The notes under the pieces are model-generated. The model saw only the letters and a list, made by a program, of their open reading frames with translations. It searched no databases and was not told the DNA's origin. This document shows, in pieces, positions 1 through 13,542 of a stretch of 64,000 bases of DNA (its first letter is position 1; each line of letters begins with the position of its first letter). Made by a program: the position numbers and the translations under genes. Origin of the DNA: Guyanagaster necrorhizus (lineage: Eukaryota > Basidiomycota > Agaricomycetes > Agaricales > Physalacriaceae); NCBI RefSeq assembly GCF_019112545.1, contig NW_025064882.1:1502928-1566927 (forward strand), in the 5' to 3' direction.

Positions 1-2056
<2,056 letters not shown>

Positions 2057-2604
2057 TTTGTATCGTTTATTTTATTGTAGTGTTTTCCTTGTTCAAAACC
2101 GTCTTATACGCTTAACATGTCTGACGGTATAATCTTGATTTTTACCTCTTTCGGCGAGTCAAAAGTCAAATTGTGTGACTCTACAGTGCACTTCGCTGTT
2201 GTCCGTGTCTGCACTATTGAAGATTGCTCACGAAGTAGTCAACGAATGCTCCCTCTTTCAACAAAACATTGTCTTTACACTCATGCTTAGATACAAACAC
2301 TTCAGTTACAGTATAAGTACGGCGCACTGTACCACCATACCGTTTCCAACCTTACGTAGTGTCGATAGTCACCATCAAAACCTACGCCCTCTCTTGCGCA
2401 GACATATGTCACCTATCCGTCGAATTCAAGGAGAGGAAAATCGAGAGGTAGCTTCGACGCACAACTTTAAACTTTAAATGTAAATTGTGTCCGGGACAGG
2501 AGATAAGAATGACTGCATACTGTACAAAAATGGTAGTGTCGTCAATATTCCGCGGTAGCAACGGAATAATACAAATACCTATTAAACCGACACACTTTCG
2601 CAAG

Positions 2605-2675
2605 GCATTAATGGGGTAGTGGTAACCTGGGTCGTTGCCATCGACCCGCCGGGGGTTCAATTCCCCCTTAATGCA
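2605..2675 (+). tRNA. tRNA-Gly (anticodon GCC)
   Basis: A 71-nt cloverleaf folds with no mismatch in any stem. The acceptor stem is GCATTAA with TTAATGC and discriminator A. The D stem is GGGT/ACCT (one G-U pair), the anticodon stem GGTCG/CGACC around the loop TTGCCAT, and the T arm GGGGG-TTCAATT-CCCCC. The loop places GCC at positions 34-36, so it decodes GGC/GGU glycine codons. No intron is present, and T-rich stretches follow the 3' end, as expected for RNA polymerase III termination. Confidence 0.93.
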
Positions 2676-2880
2676 ATGAATATTTTGTTTATTTGTACAG
2701 CACAACAGAGTAGGGTTGCCCACGAAACTGCAGACTCTTTTTTTGTGTTCGCGTTTTTACATGTTTTCTCTATTTCAGGAGCTGTAAGTTATCAGTAAAT
2801 GTTGGATACCTATGAGTGTACTTTGTAAATAGAATATATATGCAACTGCATGAATTCTTATGCCTAACTAATAGACACAT

Positions 2881-2939
2881 GATAGGTAAGTTACCTCGAC
2901 GAAAATCCCTCCGGCGAGGAGAGGTAACTTACCGGTATC
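2881..2939. repeat. Inverted repeat with palindromic arms
   Basis: Two 13-nt arms, GGTAAGTTACCTC at 2885-2897 and GAGGTAACTTACC at 2921-2933, are perfect reverse complements separated by 23 nt. Each arm also contains an 11-nt odd palindrome (GGTAA-N-TTACC), so the two copies can be read as both direct and inverted. The flanks GATA (2881-2884) and TATC (2936-2939) extend the symmetry after a three-base interruption. It lies in the gene-free region between SEC23 and the Crz1-like gene. It could be a hairpin, a protein-binding site, or the ends of a short non-autonomous element. Confidence 0.7.
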
Positions 2940-3213
2940 GAAACCTAGGCTTCGTGCGCTACCTACAACAGAATTCCCTTTCTCGACTCGGACTCCAGCT
3001 ACTTGGATTTTGATTGGAACACTGAAATGTCGTGGAGCGCTTCGTCAAAGTTTGTAAACTCGTACGTAAGAGATCAGATGTTCAGTTTAATACAAAAAGC
3101 AAAGTTAGACCAGCATGTAATCTACACAGGCGTAAAAAGTCAATAAATAAGTATCAAAAATCCAAAGCAGAGAATGAAAGCGAAAAAGAACCAAGTTTAT
3201 CTGTCTTGTCCTG

Positions 3214-5153
3214 CTATACAGCTAAAGCAAGTCCGGCCCCGCCATCCCAATCAGCCTCGACTTTAAGAGTCTCCTCGCCATTCGTGTTCGTCAGAGGTGG
3301 TGTCGTCCCCGTCCCGTCCTCCACGCCCCGACCTTCTAGGAGTCTGGCACACTCTGCTCCTCCTTCGCTCCTCAAATGCCGGTTGAGGGCGTCCATCCTG
3401 GCAAACATCTTCCCACAAGGCTCACATGAAAATGGCCGGTAGTTGGAATGCAGCTGCTCGTGTCTCTTGCAATCATGTTGTCGTGCAAAGCCTTTACCAC
3501 ATCCGGGCCATGGACAGACAAATGGTTTCTCTTCGTTATGAGAGCGTATGTGGCCTAGACTGAGATGAGCGGGTATTTTGTTCACAACAAGGCAATGACT
3601 CACCTTTGAGATTGAAGCTTCTCGTAAATGTACTTCCACAGCCGGGAACAGGACACATAAATGTCGCATCCTGTTTCCGCCGATTGTGACTAGCCTTGGC
3701 GGTCCGACCAGTTGTTACGTTCTGCTTACTGACCACCAAGGGGAATGTTTGACCGCCTACATTCACCGTAGGTACGCTAGCCATGACACTCGGATCTTGA
3801 AGATCAGTGTAGCGTCCCCGTGGCGACACGTTGGGAGATGGATACGGGCTACCACGGTTTGATGAAGCGGAGGGGCCGTCATAGATGCTAGCGCCTCGTT
3901 CACTGCGTGAGCCGCTCGATGCGCGGCGTACGTGTCGGCCTCGATGAGATTCCATTCCGCCCATGCCCATGCCAGCCATCAGACTTCCGCTGCCCATATT
4001 CATGTTCATACCGGACCCGACGCTCAAATAGTGACCAAATTCTGACCCGGGGGGGGCCAGGAGTCCTCCGCCATGCATATCTTCGCTCCTACTCCCTCTT
4101 ACATGGCCTCTTATAGGCTGATTGCCTATGTCGCTCTTGCTCCGTCTGAGTGACACTACGTTACCATCATCTGACGGGGATAGGAATCCATTGAGGAACT
4201 GAGATGTATCTACCGCATCCTCCTGAGGGTTAGCATATGACGGCACACCCGAGAGACCGAGGCCCATGCCGCCGAGCCCAAGAGTATCCCATGTAGGATG
4301 GACGGGAGAAGAGTCAGATTTGGACCGTGTCCGGCCTGGCGTAGGGTGAAGAAAATGCTGAGGTGATGGTGATGGCCTGGGGGGAAAGGAGTAGGGCTGC
4401 TGGGACGTAGCCTGGGACTGGGACTGGGACTGGGGTAGTAGAGACGGGGAAGGCGGAGGCGGAGGCGGGGTATATGACTGGTTTGGACGTTGAGCATGGC
4501 CTAATAAAGATTAGATAAGAATTATGCCACCGAGTCAAAGTACTGTACTGACCGTAATCGCCCTGTGCTGCATTCCCGCCACTGACCGGCGTCGCAGGAA
4601 CTATTCGCAAATGCGGACCACCTCCCGAGCCATCACCATCTGGCGCATTTATCGTTGGCGGTGGCACGCCAAATGTCTGATCCTCCGGCATGAGCAGCCT
4701 GGGTGGACTTGGAGGCTTCCCGCCACTCCCGCTTTCAGGTAAGGGCGCGTTACCCCACCCGGGGCTGTGGAAGCTCATGTTCTCGAAGCTCTGCGCGACG
4801 TCAAGGTTGGTCGGGGGTAGGTGAGGCGACTGGCTATGGGAATGTTCGGATGGCGTTGGAGCGTCGAAATAGGCTGGGTAGTCGTTGATCATGAGCAAAG
4901 AGCCTGAAGGAGACGGGTCAAAGTCTGCGGGATTATACTCGGTGGGCGGTTCGTCGGAGAGCTCTGAATGAAGCGAAAAGGGAGATCCTTGATACGAAGG
5001 GGTATGAGGAAAAAGGTCACCGCTGAAGTCGATGGTACCAAAGTCGAGGTCAGCGGGCGGTGGCGGCGACGGCGGGATAAAGTCGATGTCGTGGATGTCG
5101 AGCTCGTCGGTGGACAGTCCAGTCAAGTAGGGAGACATTACACGGGGGTCCAT
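3214..5153 (-). CDS. CRZ1: Crz1-like C2H2 zinc-finger transcription factor
   Basis: Predicted calcineurin-responsive regulator of calcium and cell-wall stress genes. Three exons (5153-4553, 4500-3604, 3554-3214) encode about 612 residues. The first ~520 residues are Pro/Ser/Gly-rich and include a Gln/Ser-Pro stretch and a GRTRSKSDSSPVHPTWD segment like the one preceding activation regions in fungal Crz1 proteins. The C-terminus carries three zinc fingers in Crz1 order: CPVPGC...RSFNLKGHIRSH, CPWPGC...RQHDCKRHEQLH and CEPC...RMDALNRHLRS. The second intron cuts the first finger immediately after FNLKG. I chose ATG 5153 (MDPRVMSPYL); an in-frame ATG at 5180 is the alternative. I cannot see an unambiguous calcineurin docking motif, so regulation by calcineurin is inferred from finger similarity only. 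Confidence 0.85.
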
Positions 5154-5440
5154 ATTGAATTTATAATAACAAGTGTTCAAAAGAGATGCGAGTGTCTGTG
5201 TCGGGCTGTGTTTATGCTGTGTCGGAGTTGTCCCGGCATTTCGGCATCCGCCTTGCTTCCGATTTATTTCTGTCCGCTAGAACGTGGCTGCATTGCTTTC
5301 TCTGATTCCCCTCTTCTCTTCCCCGTATTCTTCGTCATCATCCTCCCTTTCTCTGACTCGAATCCCTAGCTAGCACTTGCTCACGTATCACCTCCATCAA
5401 CATCACTTGACTCCCTCTTATCCCCGCAAGTCATAATAAT

Positions 5441-6082
5441 ATGTTCCAGTCATCATCGCTCATCAATTCCTCTGCCAAACTCAACTCCTCCAATTTCCCG
5501 CTCTTCCGATCATGATCGAGCCCGCCGTGTTGTTGCCAAGGAACAGACCCTTGAACAAGTACTGTTCGTTACTCTGGTAGACGACGAATATACCCTCATT
5601 CAGCGTATCAAATAGCTTTGGTCGTACACCATCCGCGATCAATGTATCATCCCAAATCTATCTTTCATCTACGGTATTTGATTGTTTTAAGGTCTCGACC
5701 GGCCCGTGTACAATTTCATCACGGTCACTGTTGCCTCATTCAAGGTCCATACCGCTCTGAACAGTCTGAATGGACAACCCATCGTTTCGGTCTGGTCCAA
5801 TGGGGACTTCCATTACCTTCCGTCATCCCTTTCTTCGAGCACAACAAACATCTCCATGTCAAGCTGACACTGATCATGTTGCGGGATATGCTTGAGCCTT
5901 TTTGTATGCGATTACCCAACCAGCCCACATGCACATGTCGATATGTCCAAATGTCCCTCGCATATTCCGTCAGGGTTATATCAGGGATCTACATTGGACA
6001 TGGCCCTCTCCCCTGTGGTTACCGAGGAACACACGACACTTCTACTCACCGTCCTCCCTGCACCTCCTTCTCATTTAGGTAA
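5441..6082 (+). pseudogene. Possible decayed protein-coding gene, unrecognised
   Basis: Stretches of plausible coding text appear in different frames without joining splice sites. Near 5440-5510 an ATG-led Ser/Asn-rich run ends at a stop. Around 5515-5610 another frame reads ARRVVAKEQTLEQVLFVTLV and ends in a stop at a position with no GT donor. Around 5695-5860 a third frame reads RPVYNFITVTVASFKVHTAL followed by a WSNGDFHYLPSS segment. A Thr/Leu-rich frame continues to about 6080. I do not recognise the family. The pattern fits a frameshifted relic, but noncoding chance or an unusual intron pattern is possible. Confidence 0.3.
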
Positions 6083-6170
6083 TATAACGGTTGCTACAGG
6101 GCATCTCCCCGCCTCGAATAAATCAGATAATGTTCTTCTGCATACGTTCTTGAGGAATAGATAACACTTG

Positions 6171-7367
6171 GATAATAGTACAAAAAAATACGATGCCTTC
6201 CTTCCGATTTTAGCGGTACCAATTGACCAATCAATTTTAGAATTACTTGGTATGTGGTGACATTGTTAAGGATACAAGTGCGCAATACATATGGATCTGA
6301 ACCTTGTGTGTCCCTGCAACCCGTGAAAGCCGACATGCGCATGGTATTTGTTACTCTATGTTCGGAAGAACTGGACTTATGATCCATGAAAACTTTGGGA
6401 TCAAGTTACCGCGCACTCATCCGTCTTCTGGTCACCAAGGTACCATTCTGAAAAGTGCTTACCATAGAAAAGCGCATCCAACACCAATCTTAGCATCTAG
6501 AAAAAAGGCCAAAATGACAGGTACACAAAATACAAACACACTCCTGAAATGGAATGAGCGTCATAAGAAAGAAAAAATGATTCTGTCATTTGCGTTGCTT
6601 GATATTAAGGGTTCTTAACCACCCGAACAATGATAGAGAGGTATCCAAAGGATTCTAAACTGCGATGTAGGTTGTTCCTGAGAAAGCAGAACCAGCGACG
6701 AATAAGGCATCCTCAGGTCGGTCAGTACGCAGACAATTCCTAGATACGAGGCAGACCCTTAAGGTAGAACTTTGTTAAAATTCCAAGACAAGCTCAAGTG
6801 ATTAACTGTACCTCGGGACAAGAAGAGAAAAGACGCGACAAGCTCTTACGCAAAAATCTGACAGGTCAAAATACTATGCTCATATCGGAACCAACGCCCG
6901 TGTGCCTCGACACCATACTAACCTATACTAACTCAGTTCGAAACGCAAATCAGGGTTGAGGTGCCCCTGCGAAGCCATTCAGCCCGATGTTGAGGGAATA
7001 TCTCGATCCTGACAAGCACCACCTGATCCTCACAGACAGCATCATGACTTGAGCTAGTTATCGGCCAATTCGGAGGGGATGGTTAATCGAAGCGCATCTG
7101 AGAAAACTAAGCCCTCAGTTACCGGTTGCTCGAGTCGCCGACAGAACGAGTCCCGGGCATGTGAAGCCAGGAAATCCGGGAATAGGACGTATCCGACCCG
7201 TTTTCTGGGAGGCTAAAGGCGATACGACAGAGAGAATGGCGCTCAGGCTCCTTATACAGGTTAATCATAATGGGTGCAGACCAGGGAATTTCAATATAGA
7301 GAGATATACAATGGAAACTGTTAGTGAATCTACACGGCAGCTAGTGGGGAATGAGAAAAAAATGTTG
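6171..7367. other. Gene-free stretch
   Basis: About 1.2 kb with no open frame that shows splice continuity, domain motifs or codon bias. It ends at the degenerate tRNA-Gly copy. I see no transposase, terminal repeats or RNA gene in it. Confidence 0.55.
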
Positions 7368-7438
7368 TGCATTAAGGGGAAATTGAACCCCCGGCGGGTC
7401 GATGGCAACGACCCAGGTTACCACTACCCCATTAATGT
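7368..7438 (-). pseudogene. Degenerate tRNA-Gly(GCC) copy
   Basis: On the minus strand this 71-nt sequence matches the tRNA-Gly at 2605-2675 except at two positions that both damage the fold. The first base is A rather than G, giving an A-C mismatch at the top of the acceptor stem. The last T-stem pair becomes G-T where G53-C61 is nearly invariant, which also alters the internal B box. The flanks do not resemble those of the intact copy, so the duplication is either old or retroposed. It may still be transcribed, but I call it a probable pseudogene. Confidence 0.65.
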
Positions 7439-7704
7439 ATTTGCTGCTTCGCAATAAGTAACTTATTTCTTGGGAGATTATCCTGATAAGGTCAGGTATC
7501 AGCACAGAAAACGAAAAAAAAAAAACTCCCAAAGTTTTGCAGATGTACTGGCAGGGCTCATCGACAGAAGATCGTATACAAAGGAGGCGGAAGCTATTGT
7601 TGGAGTCGGCCGGCGGATCATATGGTGGATCGTGCCGAAGCCGGTCACCAGACAACGGTCAGCAAAAAAGAGATTCTCACGTTATCTCCCCGCCTCCCTC
7701 CTCC

Positions 7705-8677
7705 ATGACCCGCTTCGGCGACTTTGCTCCTCTGTGCCACCATACCCCTTCTTACCCATGGTGCAACCTTTTTTACCGCTTCCTCCTCGATAATTCTCCG
7801 GATACCCTACAGAACAGAGGCAGCGATGATCCAGTCGGTGTCAATCCAGTTTGCGGTATTCCAAGGGTAGGCACCGATGGCAGCATCAGCAACATTGCAC
7901 AAGTCGTTGTATGTGCGCTCAGCATGGTCTTCGTCGCCTTGCTCATTTTCCTCACCGACCGTCGCAAAGCCGCAGTCGGCCGAGTCGAGCTTCGCTTCCT
8001 GCTCTTTCTCTATTTTCTCACTCTACCCTTCTCAATGTTGACCCAAGGTTCCCTGCTCGAGCAGGGCACGACCGCGCTGGTCGTACTCACAGCCATCCAT
8101 GCAGGGCTTGTCGCTGCCCTATTCGCTGCCCTCCTTGCCAACGCCATCGTCGCAACGCAGGTCGTCGAGGACGGCACCATGGCGTCCATCATGCCCTTCA
8201 CCATCCTCACACTGGCATTTTTCGTAGCTACCCTCTATATATCCCTCGATGTCGCTCTCACCTTCTCCAACGCACTCAAGCCATCCGACCCACCGGCATC
8301 CTTACATTCTATACCTCTATTTGTCTTCACCACCATATGGCCCGGAGTATGTGCTGTTATCTTCTTTGCCTTGATGGCGTACATTGTACTTGCCGTGCTC
8401 AATGAGACACGTCCCATGTGGTTCTACATCCTCGCCGCAGTCCTCTTCGTGCTTTCCCAGCTTGCGTGGTTTTTGTTGGGGAGAGTTATTTGCAGTGGGA
8501 GCAACGCCAAGGTCGACGGCAGCTTCATCGCTACGCTCCTTGAGACCGCTTGTATAGGTGTTCTCTATCTGGCGTGGAGAAGTATAACCGAAGGTGCGTC
8601 CCTCTGGTGCTCTATGTAATTCGCATTCTCATTCCGACCCAGAATCGTGGGACGATGGCACGTATTACCCGTCATGA
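7705..8677 (+). CDS. CHS7: Chitin synthase export chaperone Chs7
   Basis: Chs7 is a multi-pass ER membrane protein required for a class IV chitin synthase to leave the ER. Two exons (7705-8593, 8643-8677) encode 307 residues, close to the family size. The N-terminus MTRFGDFAPLCHHTPSYPWC matches the FG-F---C--T---LCP pattern of the family, and at least six hydrophobic helices follow. The recognisable features are the VGR-E-R-F loop, the Q-VEDGT segment between helices, and the end DGSFIATLLET...YLAWRSITEESWDD. Splicing the 49-nt last intron restores this typical ending; without it the frame runs into an unrelated tail. I chose ATG 7705 because it begins the conserved N-terminus; upstream in-frame sequence is not conserved. 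Confidence 0.92.
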
Positions 8678-9130
8678 TTTTCGGCACCGTCACTTCCCTT
8701 GACTGTATTCCTATCCCATCGTTGCTGTCGATATCACGCTTTTGAAAAGGGCGCGTACCGTCCATGTACAATCGGTTCTGTGCTTGGAAGCATGTACTTA
8801 TTTACATATATGCCCTAGGTGTACTTACATCCGTGCATACGTACTACAAGACACAGTGGCTGCTTTGTATGCACCTTGTACGCACCTACTCGAATCCTTT
8901 GATGTATATAAGTTCCGTAATAACGACTTGCAGACTATTTATACCACTCGTACATGACCCTTCTCGTCGTTTTCCTCCATGTTTCTGTAGCGTTTTCCAT
9001 CTCTCACATCGGATGACAGTTGCCTAGCGCGGGAATATGATGCATATACTAGAAATTCATGAACAGTAGCCGGAAGGACAGACCGTCACGCCAGCGTGGC
9101 CGGCCGCTCACTAACAATGGAACGATATCA
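8678..9130. other. Convergent 3' region
   Basis: Space between the 3' ends of CHS7 (+) and the coiled-coil gene (-). Only short frames are present and nothing is supported as a gene. Confidence 0.55.
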
Positions 9131-10824
9131 TCATGACTCTTTTCGTCTTTTAACAGGATGCTCATGCTTCTCTGAATACTCGGAGATTGTGCGTTTAGTG
9201 CTTGACTTCGCCCGACCCTCCACTCTGGATTTCATGCATCCAGATTCTTTGTCGCCCAATTTTCGACCCATCTGCACGAGCGCATTATAAAGTCCTTCAT
9301 TGAAGCCGACATGTTGCAGACCAACACATTCTACTTTGAGAATGTTGGATTTCCAAAGATCCACAACTGCTTCGAAGCTATCTTGATACAGTTTATATGA
9401 AGCCCCTTGGTCAGAAACTGTGGTGCGGGCGAGTGCCTCCAGATCCTTGAGAAAATTTGCTCAAATGTTAAGATTTTATGATTCGCAAAGCACACACCAG
9501 TCCAGATAGGTCCGAACAGCCGCCGGGAATCATCCCGTGGCTCAGAGGCAAACACTTGTACGTCCCATCGTAATAAGCAGTATCGTGATTGACAACGAAC
9601 AACTCTCTGGTTGCCCCATACATATCCTTCATTGGATGGGCAATCCATTTTGCTTCAATGTCGTTAAGCTGGAGTGTATGACATGGTCCAAACAGCAATG
9701 CATGCCCTCCAGGCTTCCCACACCACAAGAATGGGTCTGAAAATTGAAGGCAGATTGACTCGTCGGTGGAAGCGAAGCTAATGAATGTTGAAGTTAGCTA
9801 CTGGTGCGAGCAGTCTGATGCCCAGATTCTGGAACTGACCTTTGAATCTTGGGATTCTGATGTACAGAAGGCATCAGTTGTCAATGTAACAGATGTGCAA
9901 AGAGAATGACAACATACAGAGCTCAGGAACTTGCGGAAGTTGGCGATGGTAAAGCTATGTCTTGCAATTGGACCTACTTGGAGCTGAGATCTATCGAAGG
10001 GATATTTTTCCATGGCATCCCTCAACATTTTTCGCTCGTCCTAAAATTGAAATGTCAGAGGAGCTCTGGAAGCATATCGACGTATAGGTGCCCTACATGC
10101 AAATGAATAGCCTGAACAGTTGCTTAGTCAATTCACCGTATTGAAAGAAAGCGCCTCACCTTTCTCGATTCGAAATCCTTTTTGATTTTCTCCAATAAAA
10201 TCTCAAGCTCTCTATGCCGTTTCGATAGTGCTGCTCCCTCGCCAGTCACTTCAGCCAATTGCGTCGTCAATGTGTCACATTGCTACGACAGATTTTCAGC
10301 ACTGCTGTAATTGACAGAAAAAGTCACGCACTTGGCGAGCTTGACGTCGCTTTGCCTTTTCCTTCCGGTATTTTTCTTTGATTTGTTCGTATTGACTCGT
10401 CCAGTGAGCCATATGATAGCCTTGTACCTCTTCCGTTTCAACATTGTTTTCAAGTTCGACTTCCTCGCGCTTTGGAATGATTTCCTGTATACATTCAGTA
10501 CTGGCTGTCTGCCAGACAAATGTGTAGCGATCCTTACAGCTGGTTCAACCTTGACGGCGGTCTTACAGTCTCGGACCGCGGCAAGTTCACAATTCAGTTC
10601 TATATTCTCCTTCTTGAGCCTCTCAACGCTCTCCGTCAATATCCTTTTAGATTTCTCCAATTCCTTCACTTTTTTCTACGGTCCTAAGTCAACAAAAGAC
10701 TTGATCAACCAAGGTCGTACCCTACCTCAGACTGCTTTAACTGTTGTTGGGAGTCTTTTAATGACCTTGCCAGTGAATTGACGATTTCTGGCCCGACTTC
10801 GATATCATATGAATGTTTTTCCAT
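9131..10824 (-). CDS. Hypothetical coiled-coil protein, eight or nine exons
   Basis: Eight exons join in phase: 10824-10726, 10675-10538, 10484-10332, 10282-10160, 10040-9918, 9856-9840, 9777-9498 and 9445-9131. A 15-nt micro-exon inside the 10159-10041 gap is also possible. The product is about 410 residues. The first ~170 are a charged coiled coil (SLKDSQQQLKQSE, RLKKENIELNCEL, YEQIKEKYRKEKAKRRQ). The C-terminal ~220 form a globular region with WCGKPGGHALLFGPCH, a Y-DGTYKCLPL segment, and VGLQHVGFNEGLYNAL, ending in a basic tail (KRRKES). I recall similar C-terminal text in predicted agaricomycete proteins of unknown function. No catalytic motif is visible. The phase-perfect joins make the gene itself credible. 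Confidence 0.72.
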
Positions 10825-12250
10825 GGCGAAAGAAAAAATGACAGGTTAACATGGACCCACAAATCTGGAAATGAACTAGCACGTGCCATGCTACGTCTAT
10901 TGGTACTCTCCAGTGGGTGATTGCTTGCATGTTTATTAGCAGTGATTCCAAAGTGGTCATTCTGTTTCTAACTTCTCCGAAAGATGCGCTTGCGACCCAC
11001 AGAAAGTGCTCGAGTTTGGGTACTAAAGCATTGCAACATTTGGAGCGTTGACAATAGAATGCTGAATGTGCATTCGTGTAGACTGCGTTCGAGTCTACAC
11101 ACTTGTTGCGGTAAAAATTAGAAATAATGGAATCTGTGAGACAATTCACCACATGTTGATGCAGCTGGTAACTTGTAGTTGCACTCGATGGACAGAACCA
11201 ATGTACAGGATTGCGGTAACAGGCATTGCAGGGGGTAAGGTATACCCTGGTGGGGCAAGAACAAGGGTGCGCTGAGCGTAAAGTTTTTGTAAAAGTCTGC
11301 GAAGAGATAATCTCCATAATGCAGGAAACGTGACAGAGGTGCTATCTATAATGCAGCGGGAACACTGCCTAACGCCTGCTGGAACACGAGTTCGCTTTGG
11401 CACTCGATATCGATGCGGCACTCGGGATGGCAACACACCTCGAAACCCTTTTCACTATCCAAGGTTCGTATATCCGATGATTTGCCTGGACAAGGTCAGA
11501 AACAGGTTCAGAGTTGTTCGTTTCCGCCAAGCAGGCTCCAACTGGAACACAAATGCTTTAGAACGTTAGAGCAGCGAGAATCTACAAGAACCAAGGTTTT
11601 ATCATTGATCCAGAAGTCCTGCATTTGAGATTAGAAATAGCAGCAGTTCCGCTAGTCCCGCCAAGAAAACTGACGGTCGCGATAGTAGGCCCCCTTCCTA
11701 CCCCCCCTGCAGTGGCTGCCAGAAGAAAAAGGTTACCCCAAGTCTTTTATGTAAGGAAATTCCGAAAAATATAGAGGTGCATAGCAAGCATGTCGACTCG
11801 GAGGAAGACGGCCAAAGTCGTACCAGATAGATCAGTTATGATGCATTGATGGTCGCATAGTGAAGAAAAGAAGAATCCTGCGAAACCAGCAGCAGACGGC
11901 CTTGTTCCATTATCGGTGACTGTCTCCAATATTTGTTGCGTACTGCAACATTAGACTCGGACATTTAGAGCAGTTGAAACGGACAGACGTCATGCGTAGC
12001 ATAGAAAGCGATGATACTTATTGCCACGCTTCTGCATCACCCGTTGCAGTGCAAAAGGATCGCTGTTGCTGCGAAGGGCTATGCAGCGCAGTGTGAACTT
12101 CGGCATGTGTGACACTTGTGACATCGCTGTTTCGCTATCTTCAACGTTCTGAACCAGCGCCACTGTATTCCCTTCTCCAGGCCTCCAATTTTCTTTTCTT
12201 TTTTCCTATACTAGACGTCAAGCATATCTGCCATCTTACATCAACTCCCA
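10825..12250. other. Intergenic, about 1.4 kb, no supported gene
   Basis: Divergent space between the coiled-coil gene (-) and the mucin-like gene (+). The longest frames lack splice sites, domain motifs and a biased composition, so I read it as promoter sequence plus unannotated DNA. T-rich tracts near 12180-12200 probably belong to the downstream promoter. Confidence 0.5.
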
Positions 12251-13542
12251 ATGAAGCCGTCTCACTCGCTTCTGCTTTCCTGTCTCCTGACCATTGCGCT
12301 GGCTCAGGCCTCCAGCGCTTGGGAAAGACCGCATCTGGTTCGTCAGGCAACCACCAGCGGTCAAGGGACAGAAGCAACAACGACAACAGTGGCGACTGGT
12401 ACAACAACGACCGGAGGACAGCAGACCACCACAACGCAACAGCAGCAGACAACAACTTCCCCCACTACCACCACCCAACAGACGACGACACAAGAACAGA
12501 CAACAACGACCCAGCAGACGACGACGTCGACAACCAATCAGCAGCAGACAACGACAACGACGTCGGAAAATACTAGCACCACTGGAACCACTACCGCCCA
12601 AGCGACTACGACCAACCAACAAACCACCACTCAAAACAATGCCCAGTCCACGCAGACTGCCGAGGTTCAGACAACCGAGTCTGTATCCACTAATAATGCT
12701 GGTGAAGCAGTTACAATAACGATTACCAGTACCAACACCAAAGGTAGTCAAAGCGAGACGGCCTCTTCCAGTAGTGCGTCCAGCAGCAGCAGCGGCAGCA
12801 GCAGCAGCACTAGTTCTAGTAGCAGCTCTGGAGTTAGCACTGGGACAATTATTGGTCTGTCTGTTGCGGGTGGGGTGGCGCTCTTGGGCATCATAGGCTT
12901 CATTGCGTGGAAGTTGACGAGAAAACGGTTCTCCGACTTTGACGATAGTACGTCTACCATTTCCTTCATTTGTTCGTTAAACTTATATCTCCTCCAGGCG
13001 AGGCTATCAAATGGCCAGAGCTTAATGCTCACGGCTCCGATGGTGGTGATTCGCATCCTCTCCCTGTTCACAGCACCGGTCGAGCTGGCTTCGACACCGG
13101 TTCTGAAGTTTCCTTGTCTCGTGCCCCTTCCACCTCCACCAATAACTTCTCTACACCAGATCTTACTCACAATGATCCCTATGCCGTACCTCCTCTCCCT
13201 CACTTGAATCCCAATCAACCCATCCCGTACCGTGATGATCCAAATGCCAACGCATACTATGACCCATATCGTGGGCCTGTGCCAAATACATTCAATGATG
13301 CACCCCCTGGGTCTGAATGGTCGCAAGGCGAGGCCATTCCCATGACGCAGATGACCGGTGCTGGCAGAATGAGTCCAGGGCCTGGGTTGGCCTACGCGGA
13401 CACTGGTCGAGCATCTCCTACGCTTGCAGGACGTGCTAGTCCGGGTCCATCGGCAGCGCTGCGCACCAAGTCTCCTGCACCAACGTACGGAAGGGCATCT
13501 CCAGGTCCCCAAGCCGCTTTTGATCCTTATGCTGCCCGGTAG
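12251..13542 (+). CDS. Mucin-like single-pass plasma-membrane protein (Mid2/WSC-type sensor architecture)
   Basis: Two exons (12251-12947, 12998-13542) encode 413 residues. An N-terminal signal peptide (MKPSHSLLLSCLLTIALAQA) is followed by about 120 residues made almost wholly of Thr, Gln, Ser and Asn, then a polyserine run, all likely O-mannosylated and outside the cell. One transmembrane helix (GTIIGLSVAGGVALLGIIGF) is followed by a basic stop-transfer stretch (KLTRKRF). The cytoplasmic tail is Pro/Ser-rich with repeated GRASPGP-like units (five RAS/RMSP repeats) and an IKWPEL motif just after the membrane. This layout is that of fungal cell-wall stress sensors, but no Cys-rich WSC domain is present, so the function is inferred from architecture alone. 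Confidence 0.8.

Larger units (their letters stand above)
2057..3213. other. Intergenic region with tRNA and repeat only
   Basis: This is convergent space between the 3' ends of SEC23 and the Crz1-like gene. Apart from the tRNA-Gly and the inverted repeat listed separately I see no coding stretch; the open frames here are short and lack splice continuity or family motifs. Confidence 0.6.

Noticed and set aside
3600..3700. Idea that the Crz1-like protein is the fourth member of the 20-25 kb C2H2 array
   Set aside because: Finger sequence and number (three, Crz1 order) differ clearly; only the intron position in finger 1 is shared.
6171..7367. Search for a transposable element linking the two tRNA-Gly copies
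   Set aside because: No terminal repeats, target duplications or transposase text were found, and the flanks of the two copies do not match.
10825..11900. Cys-rich minus-strand frame upstream of the coiled-coil gene
   Set aside because: It lacks acceptor/donor pairs, a domain and a plausible start context; composition is that of noncoding DNA.
12251..12751. Opposite-strand Leu/Gly/Arg-rich frames over the Thr/Gln region
   Set aside because: They are the complement of the ACA/CAG-rich repeat coding the sensor ectodomain.
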